From: Rhodoferax sp. | GTDB lineage: Bacteria > Pseudomonadota > Gammaproteobacteria > Burkholderiales > Burkholderiaceae_C | Direction of reading: 5' to 3' | Length of the DNA: 64,000 bases | NCBI GenBank assembly: GCA_003133245.1 | Contig: PKWM01000026.1 | Coordinates: 62,001-126,000, forward strand | Shown here: one piece after another, positions 1-9,711 of the stretch | How positions within the stretch are numbered: the first letter of the stretch is position 1 | How the letters are laid out: each line of letters opens with the position of its first letter | Position numbers and translations under genes: made by a program | Notes under the pieces: model-generated | The model's database searches: none | The model's input: the letters and a program-made list of their open reading frames with translations, nothing else | What the model was told of the DNA's origin: nothing

Positions 1-446
1 GCCTCCTCCAGAAATTTGCCGCCAGCCTCGGCCAGCGTGGCCAGCGAAGAAAAGCCAAAACGATGCACATCGCGCAACTGCTTGTTGACCACCACCAGGC
101 GCCCAGCGATCAAGACCATGCGGCCAAAACCTTCGTGGCTCATTTTCATCATCGACGAGACCATTTGCCCGGTCTCGCGTTCGATCGCCACGGCAATCGC
201 GTTGTAGAAAATCTCCAGATACCACAGGGTCTCGGGGTCCGGGTCGCCCAGAATCGGCAAGGCACGCCGCTCTTCAGCGGTGTGGATGTAGGGCTTGAGC
301 AGTTGCAGGTCGGTCTTGTTGTCCCAGGTGCCGTTGGTATCCTGTGCGCGCAGTTGCCTGATGAGCTGTTGCACAAAAGGAGTCGTGAGAAAAACCTCGT
401 CGCTGGCGGCTTCAGCGACTGCGGCCATGCTTGCCAGTTCAGTCAC
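1..446 (-). CDS. NifX-associated nitrogen fixation protein (DUF269), 3' part cut off by the window edge
   Basis: Reading leftward from a GTG at 446-444 gives an open frame of 148 codons that runs off the window. It starts [18 protein letters not shown] and later contains [20 protein letters not shown] and [20 protein letters not shown], which I recognise as the DUF269 family found next to nifX in proteobacterial nif clusters. The family is linked by location to FeMo-cofactor synthesis, and its biochemistry is poorly defined. The GTG overlaps the nifX stop codon (GTGA), so the two are translationally coupled in the nifHDKENX operon. The start is inferred from this overlap. The C-terminus is not visible. 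Confidence 0.85.
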   Translation of the reverse strand, partial: MTELASMAAVAEAASDEVFLTTPFVQQLIRQLRAQDTNGTWDNKTDLQLLKPYIHTAEERRALPILGDPDPETLWYLEIFYNAIAVAIERETGQMVSSMMKMSHEGFGRMVLIAGRLVVVNKQLRDVHRFGFSSLATLAEAGGKFLEE

Positions 447-853
447 TGCGTCACCTCGTCTTCTTCGAAACTCGGAGCCTGTAGCGCATCCTTGGCCAAT
501 GCCTTGCGCAGCCAGGGCGGCGGTGTGCCCTGCAACACGGTCTGCAGTTTGTCCAGAATCCCGGAAATCGATTCCGGATTGGGCACCTTGACCGGGTGAA
601 TCTTCATCGCCACCACACGCGCTGCGCCCGAGCCACCGATGGCGGCTACGTAAAGCATGGCGCAGTCCTTGATGGCTTCGAGTTTGGGTGCGAGCTTGTC
701 CTCGTTGCCGTCTTCCTCGAGATCGTCGCCAAAATCAAAGCGCTCGACAAAGTGATGGCCCTGGGTTGAGACATCGTAAACAGCAATGCTTTTGGCCCAG
801 CCAAAGTGCGCGTCAACGTGCTGCTGGTCTTGCGTGGCGAAGGCGATTTTCAT
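443..853 (-). CDS. nifX: NifX, FeMo-cofactor precursor carrier
   Basis: This 136-aa protein opens with [20 protein letters not shown], the typical N-terminus of the NifX/NifB-C-terminal/NafY fold, and covers one such domain (about residues 1-110) plus a short acidic tail. NifX binds NifB-cofactor or the VK-cluster and moves it between NifB, NifEN and apo-dinitrogenase in the cytoplasm. A good ribosome site (AGGAG) lies 7 nt before the ATG. The gene is 20 nt downstream of nifN and overlaps the DUF269 gene, so it belongs to the nifHDKENX transcript. A second, divergent NifX-family protein lies at 11763-12149. Confidence 0.93.
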   Translation of the reverse strand: MKIAFATQDQQHVDAHFGWAKSIAVYDVSTQGHHFVERFDFGDDLEEDGNEDKLAPKLEAIKDCAMLYVAAIGGSGAARVVAMKIHPVKVPNPESISGILDKLQTVLQGTPPPWLRKALAKDALQAPSFEEDEVTQ

Positions 854-873
854 GAAAAGCTCCTGTGGATCTG

Positions 874-2292
874 TCAGGCGCTGGCGTCTGCCAGCTTGGG
901 AGAGGTGTCAAAAACGACAACGGATTGTCTGGACCCGCCGACGCTCACCGTTGTTGCCGCGCGAAGCGCCTCGGGCGTCAAGGGCCAGTCGTTGGGATGG
1001 TGGTGTTCAATCTGTTCGATCATGAGATTGGCAATCTCGAAAATCAGGCTCATGGTGCCGCGATAGCCCACCTGGCAGCGCTGTGCATTGCCAACGCGGT
1101 CGAACACCGGAAAGCCGATCCGTAAAAGCGGCTTCTTCAGTCGCTCCGCCGCCTGGCGTCCATGCGAATGCGTAACCAATAGATCGCAATCGGCGGCGCC
1201 GCGCTCAAAATCCTCCAGGTCACCCAGAATCACCTCGTCAGCGGGTAACAGTGCATGGGCGTCCGACTTGGTTGGGCTGACGCAGCAGCGCAGTTCGGCA
1301 CCCATCTCGTGCAACAGGCTGCCAACCGCCAGCAGCAAGTCAGGTTCGGCCGCGATGGCCACCTTGACGCCACCGGTGTAGAAGTGAGCGTCGAGCATGG
1401 CGTCGAGTAACTGGCTGCGCTGGCGCCGGTATTTGGGTGATACCGGTCGACCCGAGAGCTGCGCCAGTTTTTTCAAAAAACTATCGTTCACTTCCAGTCC
1501 GGTCAGGCGGGGAAAGATTTCCAGCGGCGTGTCGGCGATGGCCAGCAGCGCCTCAGCGGCCGCTCGCGTTTGCTCACCCACACCCAATGTGCAGGCCGAC
1601 GCACCGGCTGCGCGAATCTGCTTCAGCGTGGTGCCGCCCAGGGTGGTGCCGCGCCAGTCAGGTGGAATGTGTCCGTCGAGCGAGCCGGAAATATCGGGCA
1701 GCACGATGACCGAAAGGCCAAAGGACTCGATGATTTCACGCAACTCGTCAATATCGCAGGGAGACAGATGGCTGCCCGGCAACAGAGTGACCTGACTCTG
1801 CTTGACTGGCAGCGGCTTGACCAGCGTCTTCACGATGGCGGTCACCGCATGTTTGAAACCATCTTCAAAACCGCCCACATAGTCCGGCGTCGAGACATAG
1901 ACAATCTCGGTGTCGGCCAGTTCGGGTTTGCGCTGGCGCGCCGTGACCAGGTAGCCGTCCACATCGTCGCCCTTGGTTTCAGTCAGTCCGGTGGAGCAGA
2001 TCGCGATGATCTTCGGTGCAGAGCGGCTGCGGATATTGAGCAGCGCCGCTTCAAGGTTGTCGTAACCGCCCAGAATCGAAGTCACCTCGTTCATGGCGGT
2101 GGTTTGCAGCGGGATCGATTCCTTGAAGTGACGCACCAGCAGCACCAGGCCGAAGGAAGTACAGCCTTGCGAGCCATGCATCACCGGCATGCAGGCGTCC
2201 AGCCCCAGAAACGCCAGGGTGGCACCCAGGGGCTGACTCATCTTGAGCGGGTTCACCGCGCAGGCTTTTTTGAATTCAACAACTTTGGCCAT
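874..2292 (-). CDS. nifN: NifN, beta subunit of the NifEN FeMo-cofactor scaffold
   Basis: This 472-aa protein has the NifK/NifN fold: an N-terminal KMSQPLGATLAFLGLDACMP segment, then HGSQGC and, further on, ICSTGLTETKGDDVDGY. It pairs with NifE to form the alpha2-beta2 scaffold on which NifB-cofactor matures to FeMo-cofactor with Mo and homocitrate. The cysteines near the N-terminus (in LDACMP and SQGCTS) correspond to cluster-binding positions of the family. The length is normal. The start has GGGAG upstream and sits 2 nt after the nifE stop, so nifE and nifN are tightly coupled. Confidence 0.95.
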   Translation of the reverse strand: MAKVVEFKKACAVNPLKMSQPLGATLAFLGLDACMPVMHGSQGCTSFGLVLLVRHFKESIPLQTTAMNEVTSILGGYDNLEAALLNIRSRSAPKIIAICSTGLTETKGDDVDGYLVTARQRKPELADTEIVYVSTPDYVGGFEDGFKHAVTAIVKTLVKPLPVKQSQVTLLPGSHLSPCDIDELREIIESFGLSVIVLPDISGSLDGHIPPDWRGTTLGGTTLKQIRAAGASACTLGVGEQTRAAAEALLAIADTPLEIFPRLTGLEVNDSFLKKLAQLSGRPVSPKYRRQRSQLLDAMLDAHFYTGGVKVAIAAEPDLLLAVGSLLHEMGAELRCCVSPTKSDAHALLPADEVILGDLEDFERGAADCDLLVTHSHGRQAAERLKKPLLRIGFPVFDRVGNAQRCQVGYRGTMSLIFEIANLMIEQIEHHHPNDWPLTPEALRAATTVSVGGSRQSVVVFDTSPKLADASA

Positions 2293-2294
2293 GG

Positions 2295-3734
2295 TCAGAC
2301 ACTCCCGCTGCTTGAGATGGCGCTCAGTGGCTCGCCATCATCGCCCCAGGGTGCCGAAATGCGCACCTGCTGCCAGACCGGGTTGCTAATGGCGCGGTCA
2401 ATTTCGTGCACCAGCTCGACCATGCCTTCATAGCCGGCATACGGGTGATAGCGTTCCTGGTTGATATCGAGCCAGGGCATGCGGGCCTTGAGCGCCACAA
2501 ACTGTGAGCGCCCGCCCGAGAGCATGATGTCGGCGCGCGCGTCGCGCAGCATGGCGTACATCTCGCGCGGCGTCATGTTCTCGATCATGTGGGCGCTATC
2601 GTCCTCTGTCAGTCCCATGATTTCGCGGATTCTTTCCTTGTCTTCCTTGGTGCTTTTCTTGACGCTGGTGCCGACCACTTCCATGCCGGCTTCCTGTAGC
2701 GCAGCCACCACTGACCAAGACTTGACGCCGCCGGTGATCAGCAAGGCACGCTTGCCCGTCAGGCGTTGCCGGTAGAGGGCAATGCGTTTGTAGGCGCGCG
2801 CCTCCTCGATCTCGATCAGGCGCTCGGTGCGATCCAGCAAGTCAGCGCCTGCTCCCTGCTGCACCAGCAGCCTGGCAATCTGGCGTAAGCTCTCACTCAT
2901 GTCACCAATGCCGTAGAACGAGCCTTCAAAGTACGGAATGCCCCAACGTTGTTCCATCTTGGTCGCAATGTTGATCATCGCTTTGGAGCAGACCACCATG
3001 TTGACCCGAGCCCGATGCGCACAGGCAATGTCGTTGTAGCGGGCGTCCCCCGCAATGCAGGCCAGCACGCGGATGCCCAGGGCTTCAAGCAGCGGCTTTA
3101 CCTGCCACAACTCACCGACGAGGTTGTATTCGCCGATGATGTTGATGTCGTACGCTGATCTGAACTCCGGCTCGCGGGTGCCAATCACGTAGTCCAGCAA
3201 GGCCTCGGCCCCGAGTTTGTTGCCCAGATTCTTCTGGCCGGCAAAGCCCGGCGCGTTGACCGGAATGATGGGTTTGCCAAATTTTTCCGAGGCGCGCTGG
3301 CAGACTGCTTCAATGTCGTCGCCCACTAAAGCGGTAACGCAGGTCTGATAGACAAAGACCGCTGGCGGGTCGTACTTGTCAAGGATCTCGCGAATCGACT
3401 TGAAGAGGCGCTTTTCGCCGCCATAAATCACGTCGAACTCATTGATGTCGGTAGTGAAGCCGGTGCGATAAATTTGTGGTCCGGAAGAAGCGCAGTGCCG
3501 GTTGTCCCAGGAGTTGCCTTCGCAGGCAATTGGTCCGTGCACCAGGTGCGCCACATCCACCACCGGTTGCAGTGCGATCTTGGCGCCGTCAAAGGCGCAG
3601 CCGCCCGCAGCGGCGCCGGGCGAGAGTTGTTTGCTACAGCCCTTCTTGCGATCCTTTTCGCTCTTGCCCTGGTTCTTGTCACAACCAGGCTCATCAAACA
3701 CACCGGCGATCCGGGTCTTGAGTGCAGTGGACAT
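2295..3734 (-). CDS. nifE: NifE, alpha subunit of the NifEN FeMo-cofactor scaffold
   Basis: This 479-aa protein carries the NifE hallmark N-terminus with GCDKNQGKSEKDRKKGC, then QLSPGAAAGGCAFDGAK and AHLVHGPIACEGNSWDNR. It forms the NifEN scaffold with NifN. I chose the ATG at 3734 (MSTALKTRIAGVF) over an upstream ATG at 3761 because AGGAG lies 7 nt before it and homologues begin at this point. The gene is separated from nifK by 190 nt that contain a small hairpin and a possible ferredoxin remnant, so nifENX may be expressed at a lower level than nifHDK from the same message. Confidence 0.95.
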   Translation of the reverse strand: MSTALKTRIAGVFDEPGCDKNQGKSEKDRKKGCSKQLSPGAAAGGCAFDGAKIALQPVVDVAHLVHGPIACEGNSWDNRHCASSGPQIYRTGFTTDINEFDVIYGGEKRLFKSIREILDKYDPPAVFVYQTCVTALVGDDIEAVCQRASEKFGKPIIPVNAPGFAGQKNLGNKLGAEALLDYVIGTREPEFRSAYDINIIGEYNLVGELWQVKPLLEALGIRVLACIAGDARYNDIACAHRARVNMVVCSKAMINIATKMEQRWGIPYFEGSFYGIGDMSESLRQIARLLVQQGAGADLLDRTERLIEIEEARAYKRIALYRQRLTGKRALLITGGVKSWSVVAALQEAGMEVVGTSVKKSTKEDKERIREIMGLTEDDSAHMIENMTPREMYAMLRDARADIMLSGGRSQFVALKARMPWLDINQERYHPYAGYEGMVELVHEIDRAISNPVWQQVRISAPWGDDGEPLSAISSSGSV

Positions 3735-3756
3735 GGATGACTCCTGAAATGGTCGA

Positions 3757-3772
3757 TGCAATCCTCATTGCA
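3757..3772. repeat. Perfect hairpin between nifK and nifE
   Basis: TGCAAT-CCTC-ATTGCA forms a perfect 6-bp stem with a 4-nt loop about 25 nt upstream of the nifE start. On the nif message it has no downstream U-run, so it is not a classic terminator. It could act as a weak attenuator or as an RNA-stabilising 3' end for nifHDK. The role is inferred from position only. Confidence 0.5.
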
Positions 3773-3852
3773 TTTTTAATGCCATATTGAAACGTGCGAT
3801 TTCCGGTGGCTTTTGAGGGTTCCTGGCAGCATCGGTGGTAGTTTGCAAAATA

Positions 3853-3912
3853 TCAGTGTAGAAATCTGTTGCGCGGTAATCTTGCCGGCGAGCTGAAAGT
3901 GACATTGGGCAT
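3853..3912 (-). pseudogene. Possible remnant of a Shethna/FdxD-type [2Fe-2S] ferredoxin gene
   Basis: In the nifK-nifE gap an ATG at 3912 has an excellent ribosome site (GGAGG, 6 nt upstream). It opens with MPNVTFSSP, which resembles the start of [2Fe-2S] ferredoxins of the FeSII/FdxD type often encoded beside nifK, as I remember them. The frame closes after 19 codons (ending PRNRFLH). None of the cysteine loop that binds the cluster can be seen in any frame before nifE. A shifted frame stays open to 3765 but has no recognisable motif. It may be a deleted ferredoxin gene or simply a short leader peptide. Only nine residues support the homology. Confidence 0.3.
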
Positions 3913-3924
3913 GATGATCCTCCG

Positions 3925-5484
3925 TTAGCGAACGATGTCGTAGCTGTAATCGGTCTTGCCGGTTTGCATCGTATTGGCATCCAGTGCTTCGAAGAACTCG
4001 TCGAGCAAGGTAATCAGCACGCGCATGCCGCCGTCATAACCCCAGGTCGGGTAGCGGTGGTAATGATGCCGGTCGAAGATCGGGAACACCATGCGCACCA
4101 GCGGGGTTTTGGTATCGCGTTCCAGGTACTTGCCATAGGTGTTGCCGATCAAAAAGTCCACCGGCTCTGTGAACAGCAGGGAGCGCAGGTGCCACAGGTC
4201 GCGTTTCGGGTAGACCTTGCAGCCGGCACCAAAAGGTGACGAGTCGAAAAGAGCCTGCATCTTGATCTCCCAGGCCTTGCTACCATTGGTGGCCAGCACG
4301 TGGGCCGGCTCCGCGCCGAGCTCCAGCAGGAATGCGGCGTAGCCCAGCATCTGGTCCGGATCGCCATACAGCGCAAAGCGTTTGCCGTGCAAGTGGGCTT
4401 GACTGTCAGCCATGGCATCGACCAGTTGGCCGCGCTCCTTTTCCAGCGCGGCGGGAATCGGTTTGCCGGTCAGGCGCGCGATCTCCATCAGGAACTTGTC
4501 GGTGCCAGCCACGCCGATGGGTGCATTGAGCGCGACGACTTCCTGGCCGTGCTCGGCGATGAACTTGCTGGTCTTCTCACAGCAGTATTCCTGGAACACG
4601 ATGGTCGCTTTGGCATGCAAGGCGGCCTGCACTTCTTCCTTGGTGGTACCGCCGGCGTACATGCGGAACTCGCCGTCGGTCGGCGTGTTCCAGTTCTCCG
4701 ACGGGTCGCAAATGATGTTCACCTTGACGCCAAACAGATCAAAGATGCGCCGGATTTCTTTCATGTTGCCAACCACATAGCCGTCGAAACCGCCGATGAA
4801 ATTGATGCTGTCATCCGGCACACGGACCATGGGTTCGGTGGTCTTGGCCTTGCCGTCCCAGAAGTGGCGCAAGATACCCAGGAGGGCATTGTCGTAGCCG
4901 GTGATGTGGCTGCCGACAAAAGCCGGTGTGTGGGCAAATGGCACGTCGAAGTCTTCCGGCAGACTGCCTTTTTGCTTGCTGGTCTTGATGAATGCGTCGA
5001 TATCGTCGCCAATGACTTCGGCCATGCAAGTGGTCGAGACCGCGATCATGTCGGGCTTGTACAGGTTGTAGGCATTGGCCAGGCCATCGACCATATTGTT
5101 CAGGCCACCGAACACGGCTGCGTCCTCGGTCATCGAGGAACTGACGCAGGAAGTCGGCTCCTTGAAATGACGCGAGAAGTGAGAGCGGTAATAGGCCACG
5201 CAACCCTGGCTGCCATGGACAAAGCTCAGCGTCCTGGCAAAGCCATTGGCTGCAAAGACAGCGCCCAAGGGCTGGCAGGCCTTGGCTGGGTTGATGGTGA
5301 GCGAATCGCGTGCAAAGTTCTTCTGCTTGTAGTCCTCGGTCTTGGTCCACTCAATAATTTGAGCAACCTTTTCGTCGGAGTGATTGAACTCGAACTCCGC
5401 CTTCTTGTGGCGAAGACTACTCTGATACTCGGGTTCACGAAACAGCATTTCATGGTCGAGGACTTTGTCGGCTAATTGAGGCAT
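3925..5484 (-). CDS. nifK: NifK, nitrogenase MoFe protein beta chain
   Basis: This 519-aa protein has the standard long NifK N-terminal extension ([20 protein letters not shown]). The P-cluster cysteine contexts are present: [35 protein letters not shown] and [14 protein letters not shown]. With NifD it makes the alpha2-beta2 dinitrogenase, and the P-cluster lies at each alpha-beta interface. The start has GGAG 6 nt upstream, and the gene follows nifD by 28 nt. Length and motifs are complete and nothing suggests an alternative (V or Fe-only) nitrogenase. Confidence 0.98.
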   Translation of the reverse strand: MPQLADKVLDHEMLFREPEYQSSLRHKKAEFEFNHSDEKVAQIIEWTKTEDYKQKNFARDSLTINPAKACQPLGAVFAANGFARTLSFVHGSQGCVAYYRSHFSRHFKEPTSCVSSSMTEDAAVFGGLNNMVDGLANAYNLYKPDMIAVSTTCMAEVIGDDIDAFIKTSKQKGSLPEDFDVPFAHTPAFVGSHITGYDNALLGILRHFWDGKAKTTEPMVRVPDDSINFIGGFDGYVVGNMKEIRRIFDLFGVKVNIICDPSENWNTPTDGEFRMYAGGTTKEEVQAALHAKATIVFQEYCCEKTSKFIAEHGQEVVALNAPIGVAGTDKFLMEIARLTGKPIPAALEKERGQLVDAMADSQAHLHGKRFALYGDPDQMLGYAAFLLELGAEPAHVLATNGSKAWEIKMQALFDSSPFGAGCKVYPKRDLWHLRSLLFTEPVDFLIGNTYGKYLERDTKTPLVRMVFPIFDRHHYHRYPTWGYDGGMRVLITLLDEFFEALDANTMQTGKTDYSYDIVR

Positions 5485-5512
5485 GATTTTTCTCCGTATG
5501 ATGTTTGACGGC

Positions 5513-6970
5513 TCAGGTCTTCCAGGGCGCTTTGGTCAAGCCCCAGACAGGACTGGAAATGGCCATGTCCATGTCGCGGGCAAAGATGGCAAAGCCGTCG
5601 TAGCCGTGGTAGGGGCCGGAATAGTCCCAGCTGTGCATCTGACGAAACGGCACACCCATCTTCTGGAATACGTACTTTTCCTTGATGCCGGAGCCGACCA
5701 GATCGGGCTTGACGCCTTCCACAAAGCGCTCGAACTCGTAGCCCGTCACGTCGTCATAGATCAGCGTGCTGTCCTTGATGTAATGGGTGGTGCGCTGATA
5801 GTCGTCGCCGTGACCGAATTCATAACCGGTGCCGACCACCTCCATGCCCAGGTCTTCATAGGCGCCAATCACGTGACGCGGGCGCAAACCCCCAACGTAC
5901 AGCATGACCTTCTTGCCTTGCAGGCGTGGCTTGTACTTGTCGATCACCGCCTGCGTCAGTGACTTGTACTTGGCAATCACCTCTTCGGCTTTGGTCTTGA
6001 TCGTGTCGTCGAAATGACTGGCGATCTCGCGCAGGCTGGACTCAATCTTGGTCGGGCCGAAAAAGTTGTACTCGACCCATGGCGTGCCGTATTTCTCTTC
6101 CATGTGCCGGCTGATGTAGTTCATTGAGCGGTAGCAGTGCAGCACATTGAGTTTGGCCTTGGGCGTGTTCTCGATCTCGGCAATGGAACCGTCACCGGAC
6201 CACTGCGAAATCACGCGCAAGCCCATTTCTTCGAGCAGGATGCGGCTCGACCAGGCGTCGCCACCGATGTTGTAGTCGCCGATGATGGCCACATCGTAAG
6301 GCGTCGAGACGAATTCAGGGCGCTTGTTGGGATCGACCTTGTCGAACACCCAGTCGCGGATGGCGTCGTTGGCCAGGTGGTGGCCCAGCGACTGGCTGAC
6401 TCCGCGAAAACCTTCACAGCGCACCGGCACAATGGTCTTGCCCTCGTACTGCTTGCTCTTCTTTTTCGACACTGCTTCGATGTCGTCACCGATCAGGCCG
6501 ATCGGACATTCCGACTGGATTGAAATTCCCTTATTCAGCGGGAACAGCTCCTCAATTTCGTCGACGATCTTTTCGAGCTTCTTGTCGCCACCGAAAACAA
6601 TGTCCTTCTCCTGAAAGTCTGAGGTGAACTGCATCGTCACAAAGGAGTCGATGCCGGTGGTGCCGACGTAGTAGTTGCGGCGCGTGCCCCAAGAATACTG
6701 GCCGCAACCGACCGGCCCATGGCTTATGTGCACCATGTCCTTGATCGGGCCCCACACCACGCCTTTAGACCCGGCGTAGGCGCAACCACGAACAGTCATC
6801 ACACCAGGCAGCGACTTGATGTTGGACTTGACGCCGCAATCGGGTTTGCCCTCGTCAAAGGTGGCCAGGTGCTTGGCGCGCCGCTTGGCCATCTTCTCGG
6901 GATAAGCCTTCAGCACTTCATCAATCAAGGCCTTGTTGCTGGCCTTGCGCTCTTCAACGGTGGCAGTCAT
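5513..6970 (-). CDS. nifD: NifD, nitrogenase MoFe protein alpha chain
   Basis: This 485-aa protein holds the P-cluster cysteines at about C63 (VRGCAYAG), C89 (GPVGCGQYS) and C155 ([14 protein letters not shown]). It also has the FeMo-cofactor ligand cysteine in [13 protein letters not shown] and the ligand histidine in [18 protein letters not shown]. It binds the catalytic FeMo-cofactor that reduces N2. The ATG has GGAG 8 nt upstream and follows nifH by 33 nt. All catalytic residues I know of are present, so the enzyme should be functional. Confidence 0.98.
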   Translation of the reverse strand: MTATVEERKASNKALIDEVLKAYPEKMAKRRAKHLATFDEGKPDCGVKSNIKSLPGVMTVRGCAYAGSKGVVWGPIKDMVHISHGPVGCGQYSWGTRRNYYVGTTGIDSFVTMQFTSDFQEKDIVFGGDKKLEKIVDEIEELFPLNKGISIQSECPIGLIGDDIEAVSKKKSKQYEGKTIVPVRCEGFRGVSQSLGHHLANDAIRDWVFDKVDPNKRPEFVSTPYDVAIIGDYNIGGDAWSSRILLEEMGLRVISQWSGDGSIAEIENTPKAKLNVLHCYRSMNYISRHMEEKYGTPWVEYNFFGPTKIESSLREIASHFDDTIKTKAEEVIAKYKSLTQAVIDKYKPRLQGKKVMLYVGGLRPRHVIGAYEDLGMEVVGTGYEFGHGDDYQRTTHYIKDSTLIYDDVTGYEFERFVEGVKPDLVGSGIKEKYVFQKMGVPFRQMHSWDYSGPYHGYDGFAIFARDMDMAISSPVWGLTKAPWKT

Positions 6971-7003
6971 GTGGAACTCCAGAAGTTAATGGTTTGCTGT
7001 CTC

Positions 7004-7933
<930 letters not shown>

Positions 7934-7937
7934 CTAT

Positions 7938-7953
7938 TGCAGCTTCCGTGCCA
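7938..7953 (-). promoter_or_regulatory. Sigma-54 (-24/-12) promoter of nifHDKENX
   Basis: On the minus strand TGGCACGGAAGCTGCA matches TGGCAC-N5-TTGC with GG and GC ten bases apart; the -12 part is CTGC instead of TTGC. It lies about 50 nt upstream of the nifH ATG and about 96 nt from a NifA-type upstream site. Confidence 0.88.
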
Positions 7954-8048
7954 TGCGGATGCAGCTGTCTCTTTAGTGCCGTCGGGTGCTTGGCCTCAAG
8001 AGTGAAAACCGTGTCTTCAAGGTGGGCAGCGGCGGGGTCGTGTGCCTT

Positions 8049-8064
8049 TGTTCATTTCCCGACA
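8049..8064. promoter_or_regulatory. NifA upstream activating sequence between divergent nif promoters
   Basis: TGT-TCATTTCCCG-ACA is an exact TGT-N10-ACA site. It is almost midway between the nifH -24 element (7953) and the rightward -24 element (8157), at distances suitable for activation by looping in both directions. It is the only exact match I found in the 345-nt intergenic region. Confidence 0.8.
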
Positions 8065-8156
8065 AAATTCAGCACCGTGTCGTAAAAATCCCCGGATTCA
8101 TGACCCACACGCCTGTCTTGTGTCGGGTTTGAAGCGAACTTGATGTGCTTTGGGGT

Positions 8157-8172
8157 TGGTACGGTCATTGCA
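8157..8172 (+). promoter_or_regulatory. Sigma-54 promoter of the orf203-draTG-mod operon
   Basis: TGGTACGGTCATTGCA matches TGGYAC-N5-TTGCA with correct GG-N10-GC spacing. It lies about 60 nt before the ATG at 8234 and 93 nt from the shared TGT-N10-ACA site. The rest of the 7889-8233 intergenic region shows no further gene. Confidence 0.82.
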
Positions 8173-8233
8173 GAGAGTGGTGAGATCTGCTCGCATCCAC
8201 TTCACCCTTTTCAACCACTTTGAGAGAATCGTC

Positions 8234-8842
8234 ATGACTGCAACACTAGCCCGTAAAGAAATCGATGACACCGCCTTTGCTCGGCTTGAGAATGAAGGAC
8301 GGCTGCTCAATCCCCTGCTCAAAGGGCCCACCAGCAAGGTCGGTCGGATCGGCTTTCGTGGCGAGTTGGCGCTGCGTTTTTCACCCAAGATGGCAGACGA
8401 GGCTCGGCCACCCGAGTTGCTCTGCGCTCAGGCGATGGCAATTGCCAAGCTCGGTGAAAGGCAACTGCCGTTCTTTGCTGGCTACCTGCTGAGTTTTGCC
8501 TACCTGAAGGACGTCGCAGAAGTGCTGGGTGACACACTTAGTGCGGGTGGAAAGTACTTTCTTTTCTGCAACAACATCGACTTGTCAAAAAGATACCAGG
8601 TGCCCTACCAGGGCGCCACGTTTTACGTGCTGCCGATTGACGAATCTACGGTTTACAACGAGCTGCTGGATCTTTTTTGCCTTGAAAAAAATGACCTCAA
8701 GAAGAAGGACACAGCCGGCAAGCTTGACGCCGTCGCCGATGCCGCTCTCAAATTCAACAATACCTATGTAACTATCAGCTACGACGAAGGACTGAAGCTG
8801 ATGGGTCCGGTGCGCAACCCCAACGAAAACCGCCCGGTCTGA
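8234..8842 (+). CDS. Unrecognised 203-aa protein, first gene of the draTG-mod operon
   Basis: I do not recognise this family. The ATG at 8234 (TATLARKEIDDTAF) has GAGAG upstream and lies just after a sigma-54 promoter; an upstream in-frame start at 8150 would precede that promoter and is rejected. The protein looks soluble and mixed alpha/beta: no signal peptide, no membrane segment, no paired-cysteine metal motif. Notable stretches are GRIGFRGELALRFSP (residues 37-51), an aromatic segment around SAGGKYFLFCNNIDL, and a lysine-rich LEKNDLKKKDTAGK. It ends 14 nt before draT. Position implies a role linked to nitrogenase regulation or Mo supply, but that is inference only. Confidence 0.8.
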   Translation: MTATLARKEIDDTAFARLENEGRLLNPLLKGPTSKVGRIGFRGELALRFSPKMADEARPPELLCAQAMAIAKLGERQLPFFAGYLLSFAYLKDVAEVLGDTLSAGGKYFLFCNNIDLSKRYQVPYQGATFYVLPIDESTVYNELLDLFCLEKNDLKKKDTAGKLDAVADAALKFNNTYVTISYDEGLKLMGPVRNPNENRPV

Positions 8843-8856
8843 GGCTGCGCAGGCAG

Positions 8857-9711
8857 ATGGCGGTGAGGAACGACGATGAACTTGACCAGCCGCATCGCTG
8901 GTACAGCACCAACCTGGTGGGCATCCCTGCGCCTGTGCTGGCCAGCACAGCCTTCAATGCCAATCCAGTTGCGCTGGCTATTGCCGGCACGCGTGAGTCC
9001 CATGCTGGCCTGTTTGCGCTGCTGAACCGCAGCGGTGACCTGAACGAGGCGCGCGATATGTTCGTGCACTACCTGGCCATCGGCTTCGGGCTGCGCAAGC
9101 CCGAGTCGCATGAGCTGGCTGGCTTGGGTGCAGCCGAGCAGCGCCGCTGGCGCAGCAGTTGGCGCAAGCTGCTGCAGGGCTGGGGCATGGACGCCAATGG
9201 CCAGGCCGGGGCGGTCCTGAAAGGTTGGGTTGAAAGCCGCTTTGGCCTGGTGCCTATCTTTCACAAGGCACCGCTGGCGCGCTTTCCGTCAGAGACCTGG
9301 ATTGGCTATATGCAGGAGAAGGCAGCCAGCCGATTCAACAACAATAACATCTATCAGCAACTTGACCTGCTCTTTGAATTCTCCCAATGGGCGCTTTGTA
9401 GTTTTCAGCCATTAGGCCGTAGCCCAGATTCAAGGCATCTGCAGCTATGGCGTGGCAGCAACCAGGTCGAGGAGCAACTGATTGCCGGGCGATTGAAGGA
9501 CCGACGCTGCACCATACGATTGAACAATATCGTCTCGCTCAGTTTGTCGGCAGAGGAGGCTTCGTGTTTTGGCGACTGGGTGATTGAAGTCCAGATACCC
9601 ATTTGCAAGGTGATGGTGTTCCCGGGGTTGCTGCCAGGGCAGGTGCTGCAGGGCGAACAGGAGGTGCTTGCACTGGGCGGCAATTACGACGTGCTGGCGC
9701 GCTATGGATAA
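8857..9711 (+). CDS. draT: DraT, NAD+-dinitrogen-reductase ADP-ribosyltransferase
   Basis: This 284-aa protein matches DraT in length and in segments such as HRWYSTNLVGIPAPVLAS, NRSGDLNEARDMFVHYLAI and LGGNYDVLARYG. DraT transfers ADP-ribose from NAD+ to an arginine of NifH (R102 here) when ammonium appears or energy falls, which stops electron flow to NifDK. The ATG follows the 203-aa gene by 14 nt, and the end overlaps draG by 8 nt. The operon is expected to be switched on by NifA together with nifH, so the switch is made with its target. Confidence 0.93.
   Translation: MAVRNDDELDQPHRWYSTNLVGIPAPVLASTAFNANPVALAIAGTRESHAGLFALLNRSGDLNEARDMFVHYLAIGFGLRKPESHELAGLGAAEQRRWRSSWRKLLQGWGMDANGQAGAVLKGWVESRFGLVPIFHKAPLARFPSETWIGYMQEKAASRFNNNNIYQQLDLLFEFSQWALCSFQPLGRSPDSRHLQLWRGSNQVEEQLIAGRLKDRRCTIRLNNIVSLSLSAEEASCFGDWVIEVQIPICKVMVFPGLLPGQVLQGEQEVLALGGNYDVLARYG

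Noticed and set aside
4300-5475. 391-codon + strand frame opposite nifK
   Set aside because: Shadow of nifK, which has all expected residues.
8104-8124. CACA...TGTG inverted repeat near the divergent nif promoters
   Set aside because: The half-sites are ACA then TGT, the opposite order to the TGT-N10-ACA NifA site, and spacing is off.
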